Assembly: GCA_963784425.1 (NCBI GenBank)
Contig: CAWARM010000011.1
Coordinates: 1-64,000, forward strand
Length of the DNA stretch: 64,000 nt
DNA from: SHZL01 sp963784425
GTDB taxonomy: Bacteria; Pseudomonadota; Gammaproteobacteria; Xanthomonadales; SZUA-36
Reading direction: 5' to 3'
A program made the translations under genes and the position numbers. This document shows, one piece after another, positions 47,638 to 56,663 of the stretch. The notes beneath the pieces are model-generated. The model did not search any database. It saw only the letters and a program-made list of their open reading frames with translations, and was not told the DNA's origin. Every line of letters starts with the position of its first letter. Within the stretch, counting starts at the first letter, position 1.

Positions 47638-47716
47638 TTATCCAGGCAATCCTGTTTCCCTGCTCAAATCAATAATCTGCGTGGCGTTGCTCTGGCACAG
47701 GAGTGTACCTGAAAGC
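47638..47716 (-). repeat. Extra copy of the addA 3' end in front of wzm (copy 0)
   Basis: In frame, the minus strand reads SGTLLCQSNATQ-IIDLSRETGLPG-stop, 3 bp before the wzm start. The same C-terminal peptide (…VIDLSRETGLPG-stop) ends the addA gene at 50082. It is a diverged duplicate of about 25 codons. Confidence 0.85.
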
Positions 47717-47944
47717 GGTGCCTTCTTGGCAGATATCCTGCACCATGAATAGTGTTTTTCCTGCAGCGTTGAAGTCAGTTCGAGGCGACAATTTGGCGCT
47801 GGAATTAATGCCTCAAAGACCGGAGTCGCTTACTAAGGGAGGTGAAGAAAAAGTGAAGGCGATTGTGATATGCATCATGCCGCAAGAGAGTATCCACATG
47901 CGGATACTGGTCATTGCTCATGATATCAGATAGTGATAGCATTT

Positions 47945-48035
47945 CATCAGTGAACTCAAAACACAAAAGCAAGCCAGGCGATATCAAGTCGAGGAAATTC
48001 GAGAACTGCTGGAACGGCTGGGAATACGCCCATGA
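47945..48035 (+). pseudogene. C-terminal remnant of a HicA toxin
   Basis: The frame KQARRYQVEEIRELLERLGIRP-stop resembles the C terminus of HicA toxins that pair with RHH-fused HicB antitoxins, and its stop overlaps the next ATG (ATGA) as expected. The first two-thirds are missing. Confidence 0.6.
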
Positions 48036-48376
48036 ACACCATGTCGCACAAGGGATACACGGCACGCGTTGAGTATGACGAACGCGATAACATCCTCGTT
48101 GGCCGACTGCTCGGAATTCGAAGCATCATCAGCTTTCACGCTGAGACCGTTTCTGAACTGCGGCTTGAATTCGAGAGAGCTGTGGAGGACTACCTGGCCG
48201 AGTGCAAAGAAGAAGGCGTGAAGCCCGAGAAGCCGGCCTCAGGTAAATTGCTTCTGCGCGTTCCACCGGAAATACATGGCAAGGCATTGGTTGCAGCCCA
48301 GGCTTCAGGCAAGAGCCTTAACCAATGGGCCAGCGAAATCCTGCAAAGCGCGTTGCACACAAGCAGTCTCAAGTAA
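48032..48376 (+). CDS. hicB: HicB family antitoxin with C-terminal RHH domain
   Basis: This 114-residue protein is MSHKGYTARVEYDERDNILVGRLLGIRSIISFHAETVSELRLEFERAVEDYLAECKEEG, the HicB fold. The C-terminal KLLLRVPPEIHGKALVAAQASGKSLNQWASEIL is a ribbon-helix-helix DNA-binding domain. The toxin partner just upstream is truncated, so this is an orphan antitoxin. Confidence 0.88.
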   Translation: MNTMSHKGYTARVEYDERDNILVGRLLGIRSIISFHAETVSELRLEFERAVEDYLAECKEEGVKPEKPASGKLLLRVPPEIHGKALVAAQASGKSLNQWASEILQSALHTSSLK

Positions 48377-48635
48377 CACCCTTCACGTGATCAATCTGAT
48401 GGTGCTACCAAGCGATTGATGTCACTCACAAGGGGATCGTCGGCTATTCACTTATCGCTACCCTTCCACGCATCATGGGCAAATTTCATACGCGCTCAAT
48501 CGTCTATTTCCCCTGTTGCTCGGGGTAAAGCCGCCCTTCAGTTCGAGTATGCTGGCCGCATTCGGCCTCAGGACCACAAACATCACCATGTTTCAGACAA
48601 AGGCGCGCATCGCAACCGGCGACACTAGGCAGCGT
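48377..48635. other. Gap without recognisable gene
   Basis: Short open frames on the plus strand show no family resemblance. The segment lies between the orphan hicB and fossil wzm copy 1. Confidence 0.4.
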
Positions 48636-48829
48636 CAGGCCAGCTCACGCGAAGCCAGCAATCACTCCACATGTTGCGCATCAGCTTGCCGAAGCTCAAC
48701 AGCTCCGAATCGGGCGAATAGACGGTTTCTTTCAGGGGACGATCCATCGTTTATCCAGGTAATCCTGTTTCCCTGCTCAAATCAATGACCTGATTGTCAC
48801 TGGCTTGGAAAATGAGTGTACCTGAAACG
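48636..48829 (-). repeat. Fossil junction copy 1: wzm 5' end plus addA 3' end
   Basis: Bases 48636–48747 repeat the first ~37 codons of wzm (MDRPLKETVYSPDSELLSFGKL…) with a one-base deletion near its inner end. Bases 48751–48829 repeat the addA tail in frame (VSGTLIFQASDNQ-VIDLSRETGLPG-stop). The copy differs from both other copies, so it is not an assembly echo. Confidence 0.88.
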
Positions 48830-49143
48830 AGGTTGGATTCTAAGTTTGGCATGCAGCACAGTTCGTATGAAACCATGAAATGCGGAACATTAGTGTTCGA
48901 ATATCATGGTAATTGCGAACAATGCACAAGGAGAAGGCGAGCAATTTCCTTACAAGATTGATTGGTTTTTCCTGCTTTTCCACATGAAATGGGCGGGCAT
49001 GATGGGAGGCGAGATCTTGGTTTATCAAAAGCAGCCATTGAGGATATGCCAGATATGACATCACGGGCCTGGAGTAAGGTCGAGCAGGCCCGCGTCAGGG
49101 CATGGAAAAGTGTGCCCGTTTCGGGTATAGTTTGGAGGCCAAG
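48828..49143. other. Intergenic, 316 bp; holds promoter of the RelE-like toxin
   Basis: GGTATAGTTT at 49128–49137 is a good −10 candidate for the following toxin gene. Nothing else is supported. Confidence 0.45.
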
Positions 49144-49527
49144 ATGACGCGCGTCCTCAAACGGAAGGACTTTGCACGGTGGCAGGCTGGCGAGAAACTG
49201 CCCGATGCCGCCTTGTGCAAGGCGGTCAAGGAGATGGAAAGCGGTCTGATTGACGCGGACTTGGGCAGCTTCCTCTACAAGAAGCGGGTGGCGCGTCCCG
49301 GCGGCGGCAAGAGCGGCGGCTACCGCACGCTGGTGTCGGCCCGGATCGGTTGCTGCTACATGTTTCTGCATGGGTTCCCGAAGAACGACAAGGCGAACAT
49401 CACGCAGAACGAGAAGAAGGCACTGCAATACGGCGGCAAGGTGTTCCTGGACCTGTCCGCGGAAGCCTTGTCGAAGGCGTTGCACTCAGGCGTGTTACTG
49501 GAGGTGCATTGTGAGCAAGATCATTGA
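49144..49527 (+). CDS. RelE/HigB-2-like toxin
   Basis: From ATG 49144 (GGAGG five bases upstream) this is a 127-residue protein: TRVLKRKDFARWQAGEKLPDAALCKAVKEMESGLIDADLGSFLYKKRVARPGGGKSGGYRTLVSARIG, the well-known family of ~110–125-residue RelE-superfamily toxins paired with NadS/HigA-2-like antitoxins. It overlaps the antitoxin gene by 17 bp. Confidence 0.85.
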   Translation: MTRVLKRKDFARWQAGEKLPDAALCKAVKEMESGLIDADLGSFLYKKRVARPGGGKSGGYRTLVSARIGCCYMFLHGFPKNDKANITQNEKKALQYGGKVFLDLSAEALSKALHSGVLLEVHCEQDH

Positions 49528-49813
49528 ATCGCTGCGTGACGACCTGGCCGCGCTGCACGAAGCGGGCGCGATTAGTAAGGTGACGATGCGCGAGTTCGAC
49601 GCGATCTGCCCGCCTCCGGTACGGGAGTTCGACGCGGAGGACATCAAGCGCCTGCGGGAGAAGCTGAAGTTCAGTCAGCCGGTGTTCGCGCACCACCTGC
49701 ACACCACGGCTTCGACCGTGCGCAAGTGGGAGCAAGGTGAAACCCGCCCCGCCGGCCCGGCGCTCAAACTACTCAACGTCATCGCCGACAAGGGCTTGCA
49801 GGCCATCATCTGA
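49511..49813 (+). CDS. HTH antitoxin (NadS/HigA-2-like)
   Basis: From GTG 49511 this is a 100-residue protein: SKIIESLRDDLAALHEAGAISKVTMREFDAICPP then an XRE helix-turn-helix DIKRLREKLKFSQPVFAHHLHTTASTVRKWEQGETRPAGPALKLLNVI. Antitoxin to the overlapping toxin and probable repressor of the pair. Confidence 0.88.
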   Translation: MSKIIESLRDDLAALHEAGAISKVTMREFDAICPPPVREFDAEDIKRLREKLKFSQPVFAHHLHTTASTVRKWEQGETRPAGPALKLLNVIADKGLQAII

Positions 49814-49865
49814 TGCCTGGAGCGACGGCGACAGGCGGTGCGATGCGAGGCGCTCGATAACAGCA

Positions 49866-50078
49866 CGAGGGTTATGCCACACACCCAGGAAAAGCCATAC
49901 AACTGACTGGCCTGTCCGGTGGCCAGCCAGTCCCGCGTAGTCTGCAGCAAGCCGATCATGATGCCCATGCCAGTTCAAGCGACGTCAGCAGGTCACTCCA
50001 CATGCTGCGCAGCAACTTGCCGAAGCTCAACAGCTCCGAATCGGGTGAATAGACGGTTTCTTTCAGGGGACGATCCAT
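49866..50078 (-). pseudogene. Fossil wzm copy 2 (internally deleted)
   Basis: The right part (49981–50078) matches the wzm start (MDRPLKETVYSPDSELLSFGKLLRSMWSDLL…). The left part (~49866–49952) matches the C-terminal region (TTRDWLATGQASQLYGFSWVCG). A short middle piece near 49960 matches the MIGLL region. So most of the gene is deleted between conserved ends. It starts 3 bp after the addA stop, probably the ancestral wzm position. Confidence 0.85.
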
Positions 50079-50081
50079 CGT

Positions 50082-53000
50082 TTATCCAGGCAATCCGGTT
50101 TCCCTGCTCAAATCGATGACGGTGTTGCTGGTGGCATGGTGAATCAGTGTGCCGGATACCACGCCCAACCCCAAGCCATTCGCCAAGACCCGGTAACGAC
50201 GCCAACTGCTCCTGCCACTTCTGCCGCGTGTCTGGTGAATCTTCCCCGCTCTTGTAATCCACAATCACCAGCTTGCCCTCTGCGCCCTGGTACATGCGGT
50301 CGATGATGTGTCGGCTGAAGCCGGTGCCCTCTTTTTTGTAGAGAATCAGCTCGGACCATGAGCCGGTTTTGCCTTCCGGGCTTAGCAGTGAGCGGTTGCC
50401 TTCAGTGCCGATGGCGTTTACCAGCATGGCTGTCAGCACGGGCAACAGTTCCGTGATGCGGTCATCCTTGACCCCACCCCGCTTGAGGGTGGAGGCCAAT
50501 GCTTCCGGGTGCTGCTCAAACCAATGCGCGGTCCAGCCCCGCTCCCAGTGGTCGTGGATCAGTTCCAGCCAGTGATGCAGGGCATCGCCCAGCGCAGCGG
50601 CTTCCCGGGCTGGCAGGGGCCGGAGTTGGGCAGGTTCTGAGTCCAGCTTCCAGATCGGTTTCTGCCCTCAAACCCACGGGCAACGGGGGTGGATTCACCA
50701 GTCGCAACAAGGGTAATGGCGTGGCCATGGGCGTCGGCTTCTGGCTTTGTCTCCCGGTCCACCTCCGTGCCCTCAAAGCGATCGTCAATCTGCTCCAGGA
50801 ACGCTGGAAAGAGCATGTGCATGAACGTTCCGCGCGGTGCGGAGATCTTGCCGGTTTGTTTGCTGCGTCGATATTTTCCCAGCACATGCAGGCGCTGTTT
50901 GGCACGCGTGGCCGCCACGTACAACAGGCGCTGGGTTTCAAAGGCTGAACGCTCTTCATTTACCGCATTGAGGTAGGCGTAGACGCTGGGTGCAGCATGG
51001 CCCCGCGCCGGCAGGCCCGCCACCAGGGCCGCGTCGTGGCCGTCGAGCGTGCGAAATTCCTGCAGGGCAATCAGGGGCTTGTCGCCCTGGCGGGGTGTGC
51101 GGTGCAAACCCGGCAGGATGACCACGTCGAACTCCAGACCCTTGGCCTGGTGGATGGTCATCAGCTGCAGGCGGGACGGACTGCTCCGTGCGTACAGGTC
51201 CTGCAGCCCTTCTTCCAGCCGGGTGATCAGGTCCTGGCTGCTGTCCTGTTCCAGTGAATCCAGTAAGTCGAAAAAAGCATCGGCGTTTTCCAGTTCCGCA
51301 TGGGTCGCGTAGCAGTAGGGTCCGCCAAGGTGCAGCCAGCAATACTCCACCCGCTCACGCAAGGTGTGGCTGCCGCGTGCATCGATGGCCTGCTGCATCA
51401 CGTCGTGCAGTTTGTGGCCATCCAGCACCAGGCCCATGCGCTCGAACAGATCCGCCCTTTCATCATCACCGGCAACGTGGTGCAGTTGCCGTGTATCCAG
51501 CCCGCACCAGGGCGCGCGTAACAGCGCCAGCCAGGCGATACGGTCCGCTGGATGGCTAAGTGCGCGCGCGATAGCCAGCAGGTCGCCCACCACGGGGCGC
51601 GTGGCCAGTGGGTCCACTTTGACCGCTTCAAATTCGATACCGGCCCTGACCAGTGCCTGCGCCAGTGCCTGCAAATGGCTACGGGCGCGCACCAGCACCG
51701 CGATAGTGGGATCATCCAGCTGTTCACGAGCCTCGCCAATAAGCTCAACAGCCAGTGCGGCTTCATCCCGGTCTGTGCTTTCCGGCGCCAGGGGATGCAG
51801 CGTGACCTGCCCGCCCGGACCAGATTCCGCATGCGGGCCGCAGCATAAGACACCGCGCCGGAATCGCGCAGATCCTCTTTTGGAAAAATGCGGCCAAACT
51901 GCTGATTGACCCAGTCGACAATCTCGCCGTTGGAGCGGAAGTTGGATTCCAGCTTCAGGTAATGCAGCGGAACTGCGGCCACACGGCCGCTTTGCACCAC
52001 GTCGATGAACAGTCCGACATTGGCCTCGCGAAAACGGTAAATGGATTGCATCGGATCGCCGACCAGGAACAGGCTGCGCGACCCATCTGCGGAGCCATCT
52101 CCACCCCATCCGGCTACCAGCCGGCTGAGCAATTCGAACTGGGTGTTGCTGGTGTCCTGGAATTCATCCATCAGGATGTGCTCCACGCGCTGGTCTGCAT
52201 CCAGCAGCACCTGGCCCGGTCGCTCGTCATCGCCAAGGCTCTGCAGGGCGGCTTCGGTGACAAACTGAAAATCGGCAACACCCTGCTCGGCAAACAACAC
52301 CGTTAGCTGGGCCAGCGTGTGCTTGAGGATTTCGCGTATGTCATCGCGCAAAACGGTGTTGGCGGGGCGCAATTTATTAAGCTCAGGATCCTTGAATCCC
52401 AGGTCGATGGGTGGTGTGCGGGCCATACGTTGGATGGAACAGATGGCTGCGTCGTTTTGGTGCCACTGGCCGTAAATGGCCTTCAACTCTGCGATACGAC
52501 CGGACAAACCAGCAGGCGAACCCTTGAACAGACTCCGGGTGATGCCGCCGGGCTGACGCGGGCCGCCACTGGCAGTGAGAAATAAACTGCTGAACAGGTG
52601 GGCCTGGCGGATTTCGTCAGCGATTTCGCCAGCAATTTCGTCGGCGACTTCGCCGCCGTGGTCACGGTCGCAATGGGCCCCGGCACTGGCTAGTGCGAAA
52701 AGCGCGGGGATGCTGGACCTGTCGTCCATGGCTGCGCCCAGTTCGGCCACGATAGCCATGGCCTGCAGCAGTGCCTGTTCACCGAGCGCGTCCTGGTAGT
52801 GGCTGAGCTCCTGGTGCTGGCGATCGTGCAGTAATTCGGCCATGTGAAATTCATCAGTGCCGATCCTGCGTGTCCATTGGTCGCGAATCTGCATCATGGA
52901 CACCAGCAAGTCCTGCAGGGCCTGCGAGTTACCGTCGAGGTGCACCAGCACGCGCACCAGTGCAGCCCGCGCACCCGCTGCGCCCTGATCCTCTGGCTGC

Positions 53001-53668
53001 CCGGGCCGCTGACCCAGCGGCTTGCCGGGCGCAGGATTCTGCTGCCCCGGCTCTTTGTGCCCCAGGTCTTCAAACATGCGCTGCACGGCCTGGCGATACA
53101 GCGGCGTGGGATCCTCAGGCAGCGCACGGCCAGCAAGGTGGCTGCCCTGCTCCGGGTCGCGGGCCAGCAACTGGGTACACAGCCCGTCGATGGTGAACAC
53201 GCGCAGCCGGCCGGGGTTTTTCAGCAGGTTCCAGCCCAGTTCGGCATCTCGCTGCAGCACGGCTTTGGCCAGCTCAACCGCCACTCGCTCATGGTCCAGC
53301 CCAGTTGTCCCACCACTGGCTGCCCCGCCACTGGCTGTCCCATTGGCCAGCCCATTGGAGGCCGCCTCTGCAGCCCCCTGTGCGGCCCGCCGTGCGGTCC
53401 CTGGGACGGCCCCGTTTGCGGCCCCGTGTGCGGCCCAGTTTGCGGCTTGCACCAGCCGCCGCATAATGCGGTCGCGCATTTCGCGGGTGGCCTTGCGGGT
53501 AAAGGTAATGGCCAGGATGCGCTCCGGACGGTCAACACCGGCGAGCAATTTCAAAAAGCGCTGGGTGAGCAACTCCGTTTTACCGGAGCCGGCCGGTGCC
53601 TGCACGATGAAAGATCGCGTAAGGTCCAGCGCCTGGGCGCGCTGTTTGCTATCACCGGGATCAGTCAT
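50082..53668 (-). CDS. AddA-like UvrD-family helicase/nuclease (three frameshifts)
   Basis: The start at 53668 overlaps the partner's stop by 8 bp. The N terminus is RSFIVQAPAGSGKTELLTQRFL (Walker A), then ILAITFTRKATREMRDR, and HILMDEFQDTSNTQFELL (Walker B). Downstream are QLMTIHQAKGLEFDVVILPGL and LLYVAATRAKQRLHVLG. The C-terminal PD-(D/E)XK domain has GKLVIVDYKSGED. The frame changes near 51840, 50660 and 50197, each bridgeable by one base. The corrected length is ~1,190 residues, as in AddA-type enzymes. With AddB it would resect double-strand breaks and load RecA. A Gly/Ala-rich tetrapeptide insertion follows motif Ia. The last 25 codons are the source of the duplicated tails. Confidence 0.82.
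53302..53450 (-). repeat. Degenerate 12-bp repeats inside addA (xAxG tetrapeptides)
   Basis: The helicase carries about eleven units of roughly A-x-x-G (AAHG, AANG, AVPG, …, LANG, TASG) inserted between MRRLVQAA and LDHERVAVELAKAV. The DNA has a matching 12-bp periodicity rich in TGCGGCCC. Confidence 0.75.
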
Positions 53669-56474
53669 CCGCGATGCCTCCATTCTCGCTTTCCTCCTCC
53701 TCATCGCCCTCATCGCCCACGACACCATGCTCCAGCAGCCAGGCGGCACCCTCCTGGCGGCGCAGCAGGATGTCCATCCCGGCCCACTGCTTATTGTTCT
53801 TGTCAAAAAGTACGTTGGCAGACACCCCGAGTTCTATTTCCATGGCCAGCGCATCAATGCCATTTTCCCAATGAAGCAAGAGGCGTTCCCAATCATTGAA
53901 TCGTTTGGCAAACCCGGTCTTCTGGTTATCGAAGGACTTGATGCCGTCAAACGTAGCAGCCGCCTCCGCACTGATTCCTATAAACCCGCACTCCCCCTGG
54001 CGCACCGTGGCCAGCCCAATACCACTAACTGGGCCCCTTACCGGGCCATCAACTGGGCCACTAACCGCGCCCCCAACCGCATCACTGACTGCGTGCTGGC
54101 CCTGGCGCGATAACAGCACGGCATACAGAGGCAGCTGCGCCTGTTGCAGGCGATCCTTTGACCAGGCGGAGGTACTGCCCTTGCTGCTCTTGTAGTCGAT
54201 AATCATCAGGCCACCATCATCCAGCCGGTCGATTCGATCCGCACGAACCGAAATGGGGTGGCCGTGCAACTCGGCAGTAATGGTCTTTTCCAGGCAATCC
54301 ACCGCAAAACCATGCCGCGCTGTTTCAAATTCCAGCCATTGCAGCAGCAGATTCTCCAGCCGCAAGCGCTCCGCCTCAAAACTCACCGGTAACAGTCTCT
54401 GCCTTGCGTGGTGCTTGTTCATTGCTGCAGCCACGGCCGCCACGACCTGGCCGGACGGCGGCACACCGGGCTGCCCTTCCTGCCCGGCGAACAAGAACTG
54501 CATTGCGGCATGCATGAGACTGCCGCGATAGGCAGCATCGGCAAACGGCTGGGGCATGGATTCAAAACCGGCTTTCAGACGGTGGCGGAAATAGGCCATC
54601 ATCGGGCAGGCAGCCTGGTCACTGATCATGCCGGAGCCGCCCGGAATGCCTTCCGCCGGGCTCTCAGCCTGATCTTCCGGCAGGCTTGAACCCCGGGCCC
54701 CCCGCAGGGGCAGACCCTGCGTATCCGCAACCGCGATCAGCCAGGGGTGGTTGTGGTAGCCGGTTAATTGCCGGGCCTCTGTGGCCACCAGGCTATACAT
54801 GCTTGCAGTGACCGCCTCGCCCGGTCCCCCGGCAAGCAGCGCTGCTCCAGGCAGGTCCGCCAGCAAGGGACTGACGCCATTGGGCACATCGCCCGTTTGC
54901 CGGCTCCAGCTAAAGCACACATCGGGCGCCAGGGATTCAAGTTCCCGGGTTATCCGCTCGCAATACTGGAGCTCACCTGCAGCGGTGCTGCGCGGGATGC
55001 GTTGTGCGGCACTTGCAGGCAGGAATGGATTTGTCAGCGGATGCGAAGGCCAGTTGCCATCGTGCACATTGGCTATCCAGGCCGCATCAAAACGCCGGCC
55101 GGCGGCATCCTCGGGGCTGAGAATCTGGATGGGCGACAGCGGACCACCGCGTAACTCCAGCTGATTCTCGGTGCACATCCGGGTCAGGGTATTCAGCGCG
55201 TCGCCGGCAGAGTCATGATCGAAACCACCCAGCTGTTCAAGCAGCAGGCCAAACTGGGCGACATGGCGTGTGACATCCGCGCCCCGCGCCAATGGCCCGG
55301 GCCAGCCCCATGCATCCAGGATCGCGTAAAAATGTGCTGAAAAGTTGCCGTTTTTGCGAGCTCCGCGTATGAGTGGCTCGAGCTGCTCCGCGCAACGCAG
55401 CATCACGGCCAGCCCATTGCGCTCGGATCCGGACCGGACCATGCGGACTACTTCTGCCAGGGAACGCCAGTACCTGCCCTCTTTGCGCAGATGCAGCTCC
55501 AGCCTGGCGCGGGCCACGCGTTCACTGTCCGCACCGCGCCAGTAAGGGCTGAGCAAGCAGCGCGAATGCAAGGCAAACTCCTGCTCCCGGGACAAGCCGG
55601 TCAGCGACAACTGCAACAGCAACAAGGCATCGCTGATCACAGGATGAGCCACCAGAGGGTCGCCGCGGGCGAGGTGGAATTCACTTTCAGCCATGTCCTG
55701 CAGCGCCAGGCGCCGTTCGGTACACAGAATGTTTTCAAATACCGTCCGGGCAAGGCGGGTGTGGGTTTCGAGCGAATTGATCACTACAGCAATGTGCCGA
55801 CTGCCGTTCTGCACCTGCGTTTTGGCCCAATGGGCCGCCGCCGCCAGTTCCTCTTCCAGCGAGCGAAAGCTGGCAACACCCATGCGGCAAGTGGCGGGTG
55901 GCGGCACATTCACCTGCTCCACCACCACCCCGCGTTGTTCCAGGGCGGAGAAAACACGTTGCTCAAGGCAGGTGAGCTCCAGGAACCCGTCCAGCAGCAG
56001 TTTTTCGGGCAAGGCCACGGAGATCGGCTTTACTGATGTTCCCGGCTGACTGCAGTCTGCCAGCAGGCGATCTGCCAGGGCCTCCAGCCACCCCTCGGGG
56101 CTGAGCAACTGCTTCTGCCGGAGCTGGCCTGAAACGGTTCTGCGGGCAGACCAAAATGCCCGCTCCAGGTGTGGCTGCTCATCGTGCGGCCACCAGTTCC
56201 GGATCAGGCGCTCGGCAGTGCGGGCCTGACGTGCTGCCAGGACACGCTCCCCATCCGCAAGAAAAGACATTCCAGTGCCTAGTGCTTCACTGCCCAGGGC
56301 CTCAGCCCACCACAGCTGCAGGGCAATGGGGTCGATGGATCCCGGCGCGGCCTGCCCATCAAGCATGCACATACGCACCAGCAGGTCTTCGGCCCATTGG
56401 GAAAACACCGCCACCGCAGGGGCGACTGCCACGGCGCGCGTATCATCCTGCCGAAACAGCTCAGCCACGTGCAT
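53661..56474 (-). CDS. AddB-like PD-(D/E)XK nuclease/helicase partner (TIGR03623 type)
   Basis: This 937-residue protein is large and mostly helical, resembling the 'probable DNA repair protein' partner of UvrD/AddA helicases in Gammaproteobacteria. It has HIAVVINSLETHTRLARTVFENIL, then a C-terminal nuclease with AYRGSLMHAAMQFLF, GHPISVRADRIDRLDDGGLMIIDYKSSKGSTSAW and QAQLPLYAVLL (D…D-x-K and Q motifs). No Walker A is visible, and only one Cys stands at the ACPMMAYF position, so an AddB-type iron–sulfur cluster is not supported. Family-like sequence (LTLVPNSLRLK) continues upstream of ATG 56474 without an obvious start, so the start may be wrong. The end overlaps addA. Confidence 0.78.
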   Translation of the reverse strand: MHVAELFRQDDTRAVAVAPAVAVFSQWAEDLLVRMCMLDGQAAPGSIDPIALQLWWAEALGSEALGTGMSFLADGERVLAARQARTAERLIRNWWPHDEQPHLERAFWSARRTVSGQLRQKQLLSPEGWLEALADRLLADCSQPGTSVKPISVALPEKLLLDGFLELTCLEQRVFSALEQRGVVVEQVNVPPPATCRMGVASFRSLEEELAAAAHWAKTQVQNGSRHIAVVINSLETHTRLARTVFENILCTERRLALQDMAESEFHLARGDPLVAHPVISDALLLLQLSLTGLSREQEFALHSRCLLSPYWRGADSERVARARLELHLRKEGRYWRSLAEVVRMVRSGSERNGLAVMLRCAEQLEPLIRGARKNGNFSAHFYAILDAWGWPGPLARGADVTRHVAQFGLLLEQLGGFDHDSAGDALNTLTRMCTENQLELRGGPLSPIQILSPEDAAGRRFDAAWIANVHDGNWPSHPLTNPFLPASAAQRIPRSTAAGELQYCERITRELESLAPDVCFSWSRQTGDVPNGVSPLLADLPGAALLAGGPGEAVTASMYSLVATEARQLTGYHNHPWLIAVADTQGLPLRGARGSSLPEDQAESPAEGIPGGSGMISDQAACPMMAYFRHRLKAGFESMPQPFADAAYRGSLMHAAMQFLFAGQEGQPGVPPSGQVVAAVAAAMNKHHARQRLLPVSFEAERLRLENLLLQWLEFETARHGFAVDCLEKTITAELHGHPISVRADRIDRLDDGGLMIIDYKSSKGSTSAWSKDRLQQAQLPLYAVLLSRQGQHAVSDAVGGAVSGPVDGPVRGPVSGIGLATVRQGECGFIGISAEAAATFDGIKSFDNQKTGFAKRFNDWERLLLHWENGIDALAMEIELGVSANVLFDKNNKQWAGMDILLRRQEGAAWLLEHGVVGDEGDEEEESENGGIADD
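54021..54100 (-). repeat. 12-bp repeats inside addB (GPVx/GAVx tetrapeptides)
   Basis: About six 12-bp units encode DAVG-GAVS-GPVD-GPVR-GPVS-G between QHAVS and the next β-strand. The same period is seen in addA. Confidence 0.78.
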
Positions 56475-56663
56475 TTTCAGCCGCAGGCTGTTGGGTACCA
56501 GGGTCAGGACCCTGGCGCTTTTTGCTGGGGCGATGGGGCTTGGAATGGAAGACTCCCGGTCAGGTTCAGAGGGTTTTCTGCTGCCGGTGATTCTAGCGCC
56601 TCAGTTTCTCAATTGGTGATAAAACAGCGGCCACCTGGCGTATTGCTTTGCTAGAATGCCAGC

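Noticed and set aside
47703..47933. Small plus-strand frame of 76 codons after the wzm leader
   Set aside because: No ribosome binding site, no family resemblance, and it begins within the addA-tail duplicate; probably chance.
28605..50078. Prophage or complete insertion sequence in the accessory region
   Set aside because: I found no integrase, transposase, capsid or terminase pattern; only TA genes, glycan genes and palindromes.
47520..50130. Repeated wzm starts as an assembly duplication
   Set aside because: The three copies differ by many substitutions and indels in both the addA and wzm parts, so they are distinct sequences.
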